DNA of 64,000 nucleotides, taken from Aureibaculum sp. 2308TA14-22. GTDB lineage: Bacteria > Bacteroidota > Bacteroidia > Flavobacteriales > Flavobacteriaceae. The stretch's first letter is position 1, and each line of letters begins with the position of its first letter. This document shows positions 17,387 to 25,746 of the stretch, piece by piece. The stretch covers positions 1,886,501 to 1,950,500 of the forward strand of contig NZ_JBEWXT010000001.1 of NCBI RefSeq assembly GCF_040538665.1, written 5' to 3'. The position numbers were made by a program, and so were the translations under genes. The notes under the pieces are model-generated. The model was not told the origin of the DNA. It was given only the letters and a program-made list of their open reading frames with translations, and ran no database searches.

Positions 17387-18622
17387 ATGAAAAAAATAGC
17401 ATTAGTACTCGTAACCATCATCTCACTCGGCCTTAGTCCGCAACTTTTTGCCAATGTTGATAATCATCAACCGGTAAAAAAATATAGATATGACAATAAT
17501 AAAACATTCACTTTTGTTGAAGACGGTATTACATTTTCTATATTTAAAAACGGAGAATTTGATTTTTATATCAATCCCAGACGTGGCATGCACGTTGGTG
17601 TTGATTTAGATGAGGTAAGTATTAGCTATAATTCAGGTTATAATTATGACCCATATGTACAGTATGACGATTATGGTGCTATCATTCAAATTGAAAACAC
17701 GCCCATCTATTACGATTCTTATGGAAGAATAATCAGAGCCGGTGATGTTAAAATAAGATACCGTTCTAATAGAGTAAACCGTATTGGAAGTTTAAACATT
17801 TATTATAACAATTACGGTCATTATTCATACCATAGAGGTTATGTAAACATTTATAACAGACACCATGTGTTTCACCCATACCATAACTTTTTTGTACTAC
17901 CTATTTTTAACAGATGTATAGTAAGTTATAGACCTTACAGAAATAGATATAGACCAACACGTTACAACTATTATTATGGAAAAAAATTCCACAAAAGGAA
18001 TTCCCGTAGAAACTATGCTAAAAAAAGGAGCTTTAAAAGCATTGATAAAAGGGTAAGAACGCGTAGTAGTGTTGCTAGATCAAATAAAGGAGTTAGCAGA
18101 AGAAACACAAGTGCAAACAATACAAGAAGAAAAGCAATTCAACGTAATACTTCTGCAAGAAATAATAGAAATATTACAAGTACAAAAAGAGTAGTTGGTA
18201 AAACACCTAAGAGAACAGTACAAAGAAGAACGGTTTCTACAAACTCTCGTATAAAGCAACCTAGAAAAGTTGTTAAAAGAAGAACTGTAAAGTCGCCTTC
18301 AAATAAAGTTATAAAAACGAGAACAAGAAGTACTGTGCAAAATAGAGTTGACAGAAAGCCGGTACAACGTACCGTACGAACTCAAACAAGAAAAACACCT
18401 CAAAGAAGTGTTTCTAAAAGAACTGTTTCAACAAGAAATAGGTCTTCAGTACAACGAACAGAAAGAAAACCTGTGCAAAGAACTGTAAGAACACAGACTA
18501 GAAAAGCTCCTAAAAGAAGCGTTTCAAACAGAAGTTCATCAGTTAGAAGCAGAAGTACTGTTCAGAGAAGTTCAAGAAACAGCTCTGTAAAAAGAACTCC
18601 TTCTAAAAGAAGAGCACAGTAA
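17387..18622 (+). CDS. Secreted protein with Tyr/Asn-rich core and strongly basic repeat tail
   Basis: A 411-residue protein of unknown function. A signal peptide (MKKIALVLVTIISLGLSPQLFA) precedes a Tyr/Asn/Asp-rich region (about 30-165) with short beta-strand-like repeats built on YDxYG and IYY (QYDDYGAIIQIENTPIYYDS, then YYNNYGHYSY). A His/Tyr-rich link (about 145-205) leads to a tail of more than 200 residues dominated by Arg, Lys, Ser and Thr. The tail has no Asp-rich compensation and would be very basic. Part of it is a 37-residue tandem repeat. It could bind nucleic acid or acidic polysaccharide outside the cell. That is inference from charge only. The gene stands alone between the sigma-54 promoter and a bidirectional terminator. 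Confidence 0.7.
   Translation: MKKIALVLVTIISLGLSPQLFANVDNHQPVKKYRYDNNKTFTFVEDGITFSIFKNGEFDFYINPRRGMHVGVDLDEVSISYNSGYNYDPYVQYDDYGAIIQIENTPIYYDSYGRIIRAGDVKIRYRSNRVNRIGSLNIYYNNYGHYSYHRGYVNIYNRHHVFHPYHNFFVLPIFNRCIVSYRPYRNRYRPTRYNYYYGKKFHKRNSRRNYAKKRSFKSIDKRVRTRSSVARSNKGVSRRNTSANNTRRKAIQRNTSARNNRNITSTKRVVGKTPKRTVQRRTVSTNSRIKQPRKVVKRRTVKSPSNKVIKTRTRSTVQNRVDRKPVQRTVRTQTRKTPQRSVSKRTVSTRNRSSVQRTERKPVQRTVRTQTRKAPKRSVSNRSSSVRSRSTVQRSSRNSSVKRTPSKRRAQ
18353..18574 (+). repeat. Two tandem 111-bp coding repeats in the basic tail
   Basis: Residues 323-359 and 360-396 of the basic secreted protein are direct repeats with a 37-residue (111-base) period. Both begin RKPVQRTVRTQTRK and go on with (T/A)P(Q/K)RSVS and a Ser/Arg stretch ending in VQR. 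The nucleotide sequences differ at many third codon positions (for example CGTACCGTACGA against AGAACTGTAAGA), so the duplication is old and the protein sequence has been kept by selection. Confidence 0.75.
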
Positions 18623-18648
18623 AATACAAAAAGGGAAAGTAGATGAAG

Positions 18649-18681
18649 AAAAAAGGCTCACCATTGTGGTGAGCCTTTTTT
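18649..18681. terminator. Bidirectional rho-independent terminator
   Basis: A perfect 9-bp stem, GGCTCACCA (18655-18663) and TGGTGAGCC (18667-18675), with a three-base loop is flanked by six A on the left and six T on the right. It therefore works as a terminator on both strands and serves the two converging genes, the basic secreted protein (+) and the small acidic protein (-). Confidence 0.92.
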
Positions 18682-18704
18682 ATATTACTCTAGTAAAATT
18701 TTTA

Positions 18705-19040
18705 TCAATTGTCCAAATCTTCTGAGGAAATATCATCAATTGGTTCATCACCAACGTTTAAATCCAAACCTTCATCACCAATACCAGCGTCATTAATTAT
18801 ATCGTTTTCCTCATCATCACTTGTATCAATGTGATTTTCCATAGATTGTTCTAATCGAACACTAACTTTAACCAAATAGATTGTATCTTCGGTTCTTACC
18901 TCAACAGCTTCAACGGTTTCGCCAGCAGCATTTTGAAATACCACTATGTCTGAATCATTATAACCATCAGGAAATTTCTCAACTAACATGTTTAAAATGT
19001 CATCCGTTAGTTTTTTAAAATTTACAATTACTCTTTTCAT
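18705..19040 (-). CDS. Small conserved protein with acidic tail
   Basis: A 111-residue protein. The first 70 residues look like a small alpha/beta domain (MKRVIVNFKKLTDDILNMLV, then FPDGYNDSDIVVFQN and strands AVEVRTED and IYLVKVSV). The last 40 residues are strongly acidic (Asp/Glu-rich, DTSDDEENDIIND). Similar short proteins with this N-terminus and acidic end are common in Flavobacteriia. Some databases label them as DNA-primase-like, but nothing in the sequence supports a primase. The role is unknown. The gene uses the terminator at 18649-18681 and starts in a 120-base AT-rich gap shared with the downstream end of the rhomboid gene. Confidence 0.7.
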   Translation of the reverse strand: MKRVIVNFKKLTDDILNMLVEKFPDGYNDSDIVVFQNAAGETVEAVEVRTEDTIYLVKVSVRLEQSMENHIDTSDDEENDIINDAGIGDEGLDLNVGDEPIDDISSEDLDN

Positions 19041-19160
19041 TTGATAATTTAATTATTTTATAAATTAAAATTGCAAAAAACAGAACTCATATCATACATG
19101 ATACATAACAAATGTAGAAAAAAAATGAAATAGCAAATACAAAAAATAAAATTTTTAGAA

Positions 19161-19808
19161 TTATTTATTTATTAGCTTGTTTTTAAAAACGAACATTAAA
19201 ATAATGGGTATGGCAAGAATAATCGTCATCGTTTTATTGTGTACAAAAACCTGAGGATATAGAGCCAAGGTCAGTACAAAACCACCGATGGCTCCACCCA
19301 AGTGAGCACTGTGACCAATATTGCCCAATTGTTTTTTCATACCGTACATGGAATACAGTAAATATCCCACACCAAAAACATAACCTGGAATATCGAAAAA
19401 CGGAAAGAAAATAAAAGTTAGCTTCATACCGGGATTTAACATGATACCCGCATAGATAATACCCATAACCGCTCCAGATGCACCTACGGCACTGTAATAA
19501 GGATCTTTTTTGTGAAAACTCAATGCCAGAGTACTTCCAGCTAAGAGGCTCCCCAAATAAATAATTACAAATTTAAAAATACCTAAATGGGCTATTACCG
19601 GATCGGCAAAAAGATATAATGCAAACATATTAAAAAACAGATGAGCATGATCTACATGCAAAAAACCTGACGTAAACATTCGGATTTGCTCACCGTTTAA
19701 AATGGGCCCAATTTGAAATTTATAACGCTCAAAAAATAGCCTGTCAGAAAAACCTTTTAAAGAAACTAAAACATTTATAACTATTAATGCAACTACCGCA
19801 TGATTCAT
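19161..19808 (-). CDS. Rhomboid-family intramembrane serine protease
   Basis: A 215-residue protein with six membrane helices. The catalytic Ser is S111 in GASGAVMG, the His is H169 in HSAHLGGAIGG, and the helix-2 motif HLFFNMFALY carries N60, which supports the oxyanion hole. Rhomboids cut transmembrane substrates within the lipid bilayer. The substrate cannot be deduced. The length is normal for the minimal bacterial type. A -7 promoter element lies 19 bases upstream of the ATG, and the gene is divergent from the acyltransferase gene. Confidence 0.9.
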   Translation of the reverse strand: MNHAVVALIVINVLVSLKGFSDRLFFERYKFQIGPILNGEQIRMFTSGFLHVDHAHLFFNMFALYLFADPVIAHLGIFKFVIIYLGSLLAGSTLALSFHKKDPYYSAVGASGAVMGIIYAGIMLNPGMKLTFIFFPFFDIPGYVFGVGYLLYSMYGMKKQLGNIGHSAHLGGAIGGFVLTLALYPQVFVHNKTMTIILAIPIILMFVFKNKLINK

Positions 19809-19826
19809 TTGTAATCAATATTTGTC

Positions 19827-19834
19827 CAAAGATA
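19827..19834 (-). promoter_or_regulatory. -7 promoter element of the rhomboid gene
   Basis: On the minus strand this reads TATCTTTG, a full match to the Bacteroidota -7 consensus TAnnTTTG. It is 19 bases upstream of the rhomboid ATG. A good -33 TTG is not visible at the usual spacing. Confidence 0.5.
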
Positions 19835-19880
19835 AAATTATATGCCGATATTTGCCACAGGTTAATCTTAATATTTTACC

Positions 19881-20768
19881 GTGCAATTTTTAAGTTATAT
19901 CATTGTATATCCTTTTATATGGCTATTGTCTATATTGCCATTTAGAATTTTACATTTTATTTCAGATGGCTTTTACTATTTGCTTTACTATGTAGTAGGT
20001 TATCGAAAAAAAGTGGTTTTTAACAATATAAAGTTGGCATTTCCCGAAAAATCGGATAAAGAAATTTCGCATATTGCTAAAAAGTCTTATAGACATTTTA
20101 TTGATGTGTTCGTAGAGATTATAAAACTGTTTACCATTTCAAAAAAACAGTTGGTAAAAAGGTACAAAATTGGCAATATAGATATTCTTAAAAACCTTGA
20201 AAATCAAAGCAGAAGCAGTATATTAATGGGTGGGCATTATGCCAATTGGGAATGGATATTTCTATTAAACACCAAATTAAAATATAATGGATATGCCATT
20301 TATAAAAAGATAAAGAACAAGTACTTTGATAAAAAAATAAGGGAAACCAGAGGGCGTTTTAATACAAACTTGGTCAGTACAAAAAATACTTTTTCCGTAA
20401 TCACTAAAAATAAAAAGGAAAACATTCTATCGCTTTATGGGTTTTTGGGCGATCAATCACCACGTGTAGGAAAAACGCATTATTGGTCACATTTTTTGGG
20501 TGTTGATAATTTACCTATCCATACAGGTGCAGAATTGTTGGCAAAAAAGCATGATTTGCCTGTAGTTTTTTTTAAAACAAAAAGAATAAAACGTGGGTAT
20601 TATGAAGTCAATTTTGAATTGATTACCGACAACCCAAAATCATTTAAAGATTATGACATCACTGATATTTATCTGCGAAAAGTAGAAGAACAAGTAAAAG
20701 AAGCCCCAGAGTTTTATTTTTGGACACATAATCGATTTAAGCATCAGGGGAAGAATTTGGGAAAGTAA
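19881..20768 (+). CDS. Lipid A biosynthesis-type lysophospholipid acyltransferase (LpxL/HtrB family)
   Basis: A 295-residue membrane-associated acyltransferase. The HX4E active-site motif is H119-YANW-E124 in GGHYANWEW, and LYGFLGDQSP (about 189-198) matches the conserved second block. A hydrophobic anchor covers residues 1-40. Enzymes of this family add the secondary acyl chains to lipid A or ornithine-type lipids at the inner membrane. The start is a GTG at 19881, since no ATG exists nearby in the frame before the conserved N-terminus. It is divergent from the rhomboid gene and converges with the aminotransferase gene. Confidence 0.85.
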   Translation: MQFLSYIIVYPFIWLLSILPFRILHFISDGFYYLLYYVVGYRKKVVFNNIKLAFPEKSDKEISHIAKKSYRHFIDVFVEIIKLFTISKKQLVKRYKIGNIDILKNLENQSRSSILMGGHYANWEWIFLLNTKLKYNGYAIYKKIKNKYFDKKIRETRGRFNTNLVSTKNTFSVITKNKKENILSLYGFLGDQSPRVGKTHYWSHFLGVDNLPIHTGAELLAKKHDLPVVFFKTKRIKRGYYEVNFELITDNPKSFKDYDITDIYLRKVEEQVKEAPEFYFWTHNRFKHQGKNLGK

Positions 20769-20805
20769 GTCTGCAGTGGGCAGAAACAAAAAAACGAGAC
20801 TTGTA

Positions 20806-22287
20806 TTAAACCTCAAACCATTTTTCCACCAACTGTTTTTCAAATTGGTCATTGCCAATAAATTCAAATTCGTTGGATATGGCATTGTATTTATAATCGT
20901 TTTTCCATTCCTTAAAATTCTGACAAAGTTCTTTTATGCTTTTACAAACATAATCAACCTCTTTATCAGTAATAGTTGGGTGTATGGACATTCTGATCCA
21001 CCCTGGGCGGTCAATTAAACAACCTTCATCAACAATTTTATGTCTATATTCTTCAGAAGTTAATAAATCAATATTGAGTAAAATATGTCCGTAAGTACCT
21101 GCACAAGAACAGCCTCCTCTAGTCTGGATTCCAAACCTATCGTTCAATAGTTTAACACCCAAATTATAATGTAACTCGTCAATATAAAAGGAGAAAATCC
21201 CTAACCTATCTTCATGTTCCTCCGCCAATAAATGTAAATTTTCAATATTTTTTAATTCTGCAAAAACTATTTCATTGATTTCATGTTCACGAGCCAGAAT
21301 TTTTTCAGAACTCATCTGCTCTTTTAATTGAATTGCCAGAGCAATTTTTATAGTTTGCAAAAAACCAGGAGTACCGCCATCTTCACGTAGCTCTATATCT
21401 TCGATATACCTATGGTCTCCCCACGGATTAGTATAGGTAACCGTTCCCCCACCGGGATTGTCGGGTACGGTATTTTTATACAATTCATCACAAAAAATTA
21501 ATACCCCAGATGTGCCTGGGCCACCTAAAAATTTATGCGGAGAAAACAAAACAGCATCCAACTTCTCTTCTGGGTCTTCTGGATGCATATTGATAGGGAC
21601 ATAAGGAGCAGAACAGGCAAAATCGACAAAACAATAACCGTTATAAGCATGGATAATCTTAGCCATTTTATGGTAATCCGTTCTGATACCCGTAACATTA
21701 GAGCATGCAGTAATGGATGCAATTTTTGTCTTTCTATCTTTATATTGCTCTAATAACTTTTTAAAACTGTCAAAACATACCAATCCTGTTTCTTGACAAG
21801 GAATTACTTCCACATCAGCAATGGTTTCTAACCACGAAGTATGGTTAGAATGATGTTCCATGTGGGTGATAAAAACAATGGGTTTCAAATCCTCAGGAAC
21901 GTTAGTAAAGTCCCGCATACTCTCTGGAATACGCAATCCTAAAATACGCTGGAATTTATTGATAACACCTGTCATCCCTGTACCCGAAGTAATCAAACAA
22001 TCACTGTCTTTAGCGTTAACATGTTTTTTGATGATTTCCCTAGCTTTATGGTACGCATGGGTCATTGCAGAGCCGGTAATTGAAGTTTCCGTATGGGTAT
22101 TGGCCACGTAAGGACCAAAATCGTTCATTAATTTTTCTTCTATAGGTCTATATAATCTTCCACTTGCTGTCCAGTCGGTATAAATAACTTTTTTTTTGCC
22201 GTAAGGGGATTCGAAATACTGATCAACACCAATAATGTTTTCTCTGAATTGTTGAAAGTAAAACTCTAAAGAAGATTTGTTTTCCAT
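20806..22287 (-). CDS. Class V aminotransferase-fold PLP enzyme (cysteine-desulfurase-like)
   Basis: A 493-residue PLP enzyme. The Schiff-base lysine is K252 in FSPHKFLGGPGTSG. HMEHHSNHTSW (142-152) and VDFACSAPY (221-229) are the usual pyridine and phosphate contacts. A Cys pair, C393 and C395, in TRGGCSCAGTYGH sits where cysteine desulfurases have the active-site loop. The protein is about 90 residues longer than IscS/SufS, mainly at the N- and C-termini. It could be a cysteine desulfurase or a related lyase. Housekeeping Fe-S assembly genes are not beside it. Its start lies 6 bases after the glmM stop, so it shares that promoter. Confidence 0.8.
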   Translation of the reverse strand: MENKSSLEFYFQQFRENIIGVDQYFESPYGKKKVIYTDWTASGRLYRPIEEKLMNDFGPYVANTHTETSITGSAMTHAYHKAREIIKKHVNAKDSDCLITSGTGMTGVINKFQRILGLRIPESMRDFTNVPEDLKPIVFITHMEHHSNHTSWLETIADVEVIPCQETGLVCFDSFKKLLEQYKDRKTKIASITACSNVTGIRTDYHKMAKIIHAYNGYCFVDFACSAPYVPINMHPEDPEEKLDAVLFSPHKFLGGPGTSGVLIFCDELYKNTVPDNPGGGTVTYTNPWGDHRYIEDIELREDGGTPGFLQTIKIALAIQLKEQMSSEKILAREHEINEIVFAELKNIENLHLLAEEHEDRLGIFSFYIDELHYNLGVKLLNDRFGIQTRGGCSCAGTYGHILLNIDLLTSEEYRHKIVDEGCLIDRPGWIRMSIHPTITDKEVDYVCKSIKELCQNFKEWKNDYKYNAISNEFEFIGNDQFEKQLVEKWFEV

Positions 22288-22293
22288 TGTAAA

Positions 22294-23685
22294 TTAAATT
22301 CCTGCAATAGCAGCTATTTCATCCATTATTTTTTTTGCCAGTGCATCTGCACCGACCTGAGAACCACTTTCCGTATAAATTCTTATGATCGGTTCAGTAT
22401 TTGACTTTCTAAGGTGTACCCATTCTTCTGTAAAATCTATTTTTACGCCATCGATTGTATTTACCTCTTCTTTTTTGTAGTTGTCCGCCATTTGAGCTAA
22501 AATTGCATCAACATCTAATTGAGGCGTAAGCTGTATTTTATTTTTACTCATAAAGTAGCTAGGATAGCTTTCTCGCAAGGCCTTACAACTCATGTCTAAT
22601 TTTGCCAAATGCGATAAAAACAAAGCCACACCTACCAAAGAATCCCTTCCATAATGCGATGCAGGATAAATAATTCCGCCATTACCTTCACCACCTATAA
22701 CGGCGTTCGTTTTTTTCATTAATTCCACTACGTTTACCTCGCCCACAGCACTTGCTTTATACATTCCTCCGTGTTTTTCGGTAACATCTCGTAAGGCTCT
22801 TGAAGATGATAAATTGGATACCGTATTTCCTTTTTGCTGTGCCAATACATAATCTGCACAGGCTACCAGAGTATATTCTTCTCCAAACATAGAACCATCT
22901 TCGCAAACCAAAGCTAATCTATCTACATCTGGATCGACAACAATGCCCAGATCCGCCTTTTCTTTGACAACTAATTCGGAAATATCAGTTAAATGTTCCG
23001 CCAAAGGTTCAGGATTGTGTGGAAAGTGTCCGTTAGGTTCACAATACAATTTTATACATTCTACCCCAAGTTTTTCCAATAAATTGGGAATAACGATTCC
23101 ACCAGTAGAATTTACAGCATCAACAACCACTTTAAAATTGGCATTTTTTATCGCTTCTACATCAACAAAATCCAATTTTAGAACTTCTTCAATGTGCTTA
23201 TCCATATAACCGGGTAATTTGGTGTAAGAACCTAAATCATCTACTTCGGCAAAGGTATAATCGTCTGATTCTGCAATCTCTAAAATCTCGGCACCATCAG
23301 CTCCATTTAAAAACTCGCCTTTCTCGTTTAATAATTTTAAAGCATTCCATTGTTTTGGATTGTGGGAAGCCGTTAAAATAATACCTCCATTTGCTTTTTC
23401 AAGTGGAACAGCAATTTCAACGGTTGGCGTTGTAGATAAACCCAAGTCAATTACGTTGATTCCCATTCCTACTAAGGTATTAGCTACTAAACTACTTACC
23501 ATTTTGCCAGAAATACGGGCATCTCTGCCGACAACTACCGTTAAATTTTTTGAATTATTATTTCTTTTAATTAGCCAACTACCGTAAGATGCCGCAAACT
23601 TTACAGCATCAACTGGGGTTAAATTATCATTTACATTACCACCAATAGTTCCTCTAATTCCTGAAATTGATTTTATTAAACTCAC
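22294..23685 (-). CDS. glmM: Phosphoglucosamine mutase
   Basis: A 463-residue phosphohexomutase of the alpha-D-phosphohexomutase superfamily. The phosphoserine is S107 in LTASHNP, the metal loop is DPDVDRLAL (about 248-256), the sugar-binding loop is GGEGNGG (about 333-339) and the phosphate loop is RKSNTEPIIR near the end. The GlmM branch converts glucosamine-6-phosphate to glucosamine-1-phosphate for UDP-GlcNAc, peptidoglycan and lipid A. In Bacteroidota this same gene is sometimes labelled phosphomannomutase, and the sequence alone cannot exclude dual specificity. It leads a two-gene unit with the class V enzyme. Confidence 0.9.
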   Translation of the reverse strand: MSLIKSISGIRGTIGGNVNDNLTPVDAVKFAASYGSWLIKRNNNSKNLTVVVGRDARISGKMVSSLVANTLVGMGINVIDLGLSTTPTVEIAVPLEKANGGIILTASHNPKQWNALKLLNEKGEFLNGADGAEILEIAESDDYTFAEVDDLGSYTKLPGYMDKHIEEVLKLDFVDVEAIKNANFKVVVDAVNSTGGIVIPNLLEKLGVECIKLYCEPNGHFPHNPEPLAEHLTDISELVVKEKADLGIVVDPDVDRLALVCEDGSMFGEEYTLVACADYVLAQQKGNTVSNLSSSRALRDVTEKHGGMYKASAVGEVNVVELMKKTNAVIGGEGNGGIIYPASHYGRDSLVGVALFLSHLAKLDMSCKALRESYPSYFMSKNKIQLTPQLDVDAILAQMADNYKKEEVNTIDGVKIDFTEEWVHLRKSNTEPIIRIYTESGSQVGADALAKKIMDEIAAIAGI

Positions 23686-23706
23686 AAGCTATTTTTTTGA
23701 TTTTGA

Positions 23707-23746
23707 CAAAGATAAAGAAAAAGGTACGAGGTTGGAAATACGAGGT
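23707..23746 (-). promoter_or_regulatory. Promoter region of glmM with direct repeats
   Basis: The minus-strand -7 element TATCTTTG (23707-23714) lies 21 bases before the glmM ATG. Directly upstream of it, in the -33 region, the octamer TACGAGGT occurs twice on the plus strand, at 23725-23732 and 23739-23746, with a 14-base period. The pair could be a regulator site. No regulator is suggested by the sequence. Confidence 0.4.
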
Positions 23747-23785
23747 ACAAAGTTTTTTAAAAGGGTTGAAACCTGAACTATAAAT

Positions 23786-24658
23786 TTATTTTCGATTTAG
23801 TTTAATAACACCATTTAAAACCACGGTAACCAATATTAACAATGCTCCGTAATAGAAATTTGTAGTCATTATTTCTTTTTCTTTAAAAATAATGATGGCT
23901 AAAATAATTCCGTAAATAGGTTCTAAATTAATGGTAAGCATCATGGTAAAAGGGCTTACACTTTTTAACACTTGATTGGATGCTGCAAAGGCATAGGCAG
24001 TACAAACAGATGCCAATAAAATCAAATAGAACCAATCCATTTTTGACAACACAAAGAAGTCAACAGTAAAAGTGCCGTTAAAGAGCATGACAACACCAAT
24101 AAAAAGCGAAGCAAAAAGTAGTTCATAAAAAGAAATGACCGTAGCCGAACTGTTTTTTATCAGATTCGCATTTAAAATAGAAAAACAAGCAGATAAAAAC
24201 GCTGAAATCAAAGCTACCACTATACCTATAAAATGCTGTCCTTCAGCATTAAAAATAATTACCAAACCAACTATTGCCAATAATGAAAACAACAGCTCAT
24301 AAGGAATTAATTTTTTTCGAAATACTGTCCATTGTATTAAAGTAACAAACAAAGCACCCGTTGACATTGCAGCAAGAGCAATGGAAATGGTTGAAATTTT
24401 AATGGCATAAAAAAATGTAATCCAGTGTACAGCAATAAAAACACCACCTAAAATATACCTCAATAGAACATTAAACGGTACGTTTACTTTAACTCTCCTA
24501 ATCAGAATAAAAGTATATAAAAAAAGTGTAGCTAATGTAACTCTGTACCATACCAAAGGAATAGCATCAATACTTATTAATGCACCAAGTATAGCGGTAA
24601 AACCCCAAATAAAAATAATAAAGTGGAGGTGAAAATAGTTTTTGGTTCTAGCATTCAT
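23786..24658 (-). CDS. EamA/DMT-family transporter
   Basis: A 290-residue inner-membrane protein with ten predicted helices in two repeats of five, the drug/metabolite transporter layout. EamA-type landmarks include FHLHFIIFIWGFTAILGALI at the start of the first half and ILNANLIKNSSA, then LNLEPIYGIILAIIIFKE, at the conserved positions of the second. Substrates in this family include amino acids, nucleotide sugars and metabolites. This one is not determined. The ATG overlaps the LptF/G stop codon by one base (TAATG), so the two are translationally coupled. It is the last gene of the ychF run. Confidence 0.85.
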   Translation of the reverse strand: MNARTKNYFHLHFIIFIWGFTAILGALISIDAIPLVWYRVTLATLFLYTFILIRRVKVNVPFNVLLRYILGGVFIAVHWITFFYAIKISTISIALAAMSTGALFVTLIQWTVFRKKLIPYELLFSLLAIVGLVIIFNAEGQHFIGIVVALISAFLSACFSILNANLIKNSSATVISFYELLFASLFIGVVMLFNGTFTVDFFVLSKMDWFYLILLASVCTAYAFAASNQVLKSVSPFTMMLTINLEPIYGIILAIIIFKEKEIMTTNFYYGALLILVTVVLNGVIKLNRK

Positions 24659-25743
24659 TACTGCTTAGCCTTAAAGTAAAGATATACGGCAATAATTCCG
24701 AATAAGACATTGGGTATCCAAACCATATATATTGGATTATATGCCGCAGAGGCACCCAATACTTCGGTTACTTTCATAAAAAACACATACAAAAACATTA
24801 AACTAACACCAACTGCAAGGTTAATACCAATACCACCTCTTCTTTTTCTAGAAGCCAAGGAAACAGCGATAACGGTCAATATTAACGAAGAAACGGGCAA
24901 CGTTGTTCTCGAGTATAGCTCTACTTTATATTTGTTCAAATTTTTAACACCCCTATTTTCTGATTCTTTTATATGTCGATACAATTCGGGCGAATCCATT
25001 TCAATTGCCAAATAATCTACATATAGCAAATCTTTAGGTAAAAAATTAAAAACCGTGTCCAGTTTTCTACCAGATTCTATACGATCATTTTTTTCTCCCA
25101 CCCAACGTTTAGTATAGTCAGAAAGAGTATAAACACTATCTTTTTTATTCCAACTGATTCTTTTTCCAGTCAAGATATATTTTAGGTCTAATCCATCAAA
25201 ATGCTGATATGAAAAACCAAAACCTGTATTTCTAGTTAAACCAAAATTCTTAAAATATACTATATCATTTTCTGTTAATTGCAAATTCACTTCATTTACA
25301 TAGGTCTTTGTCTTTTTCACTCTACGTAAATAGGCTTCATCAAAAGCTTCTAGGGTTTTATTAGACTTATTCAACAAAAAATGATTGGCTGTTAACGATA
25401 GTAAACCTAGCAACAACGCACCTAACAAATATGGCTTTAAAAAACGCTTATACGGAATTCCGGCACTATGTATAGCAACAATTTCTGTATTGGAAGCTAA
25501 TTTTGAAGTAAATAATATTGTTGAAATAAATAATGCCAATGGCATAAAAGTATTGCCATAATTGAAAATAAAGGGGATGTAATAATTACTAACTATTTCT
25601 CCTACGCCTAAATTGGCATGGTCAGAAAACTTACTATACTTTTCTGAAATATCAATAGCTACGGTAATAGGAATCAATATTAACAGCGTAAAAATAAAAG
25701 TAGTAAAGTACTTTTTTAATATGTATTTATCAAGGATTTTCAA
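24658..25743 (-). CDS. LptF/LptG-family lipopolysaccharide export permease
   Basis: A 361-residue YjgP/YjgQ protein with three helices before and three after a beta-jellyroll domain on the outer side. It starts with LDKYILKKYFTTFIFTLLIL, typical of the family, then SDHANLGVGEIVSNYY, and has the conserved AIHSAGIPYKRFLKP coupling helix at about 94-108, where the LptB ATPase docks. The last helices include SRTTLPVSSLILTVIAVSLA and a short C-terminus. These permeases lift LPS from the inner membrane with LptB2. Which of the two paralogs (F or G) it is cannot be settled here. It lies 3 bases after tgt. Confidence 0.85.
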   Translation of the reverse strand: MKILDKYILKKYFTTFIFTLLILIPITVAIDISEKYSKFSDHANLGVGEIVSNYYIPFIFNYGNTFMPLALFISTILFTSKLASNTEIVAIHSAGIPYKRFLKPYLLGALLLGLLSLTANHFLLNKSNKTLEAFDEAYLRRVKKTKTYVNEVNLQLTENDIVYFKNFGLTRNTGFGFSYQHFDGLDLKYILTGKRISWNKKDSVYTLSDYTKRWVGEKNDRIESGRKLDTVFNFLPKDLLYVDYLAIEMDSPELYRHIKESENRGVKNLNKYKVELYSRTTLPVSSLILTVIAVSLASRKRRGGIGINLAVGVSLMFLYVFFMKVTEVLGASAAYNPIYMVWIPNVLFGIIAVYLYFKAKQ

Positions 25744-25746
25744 TAC

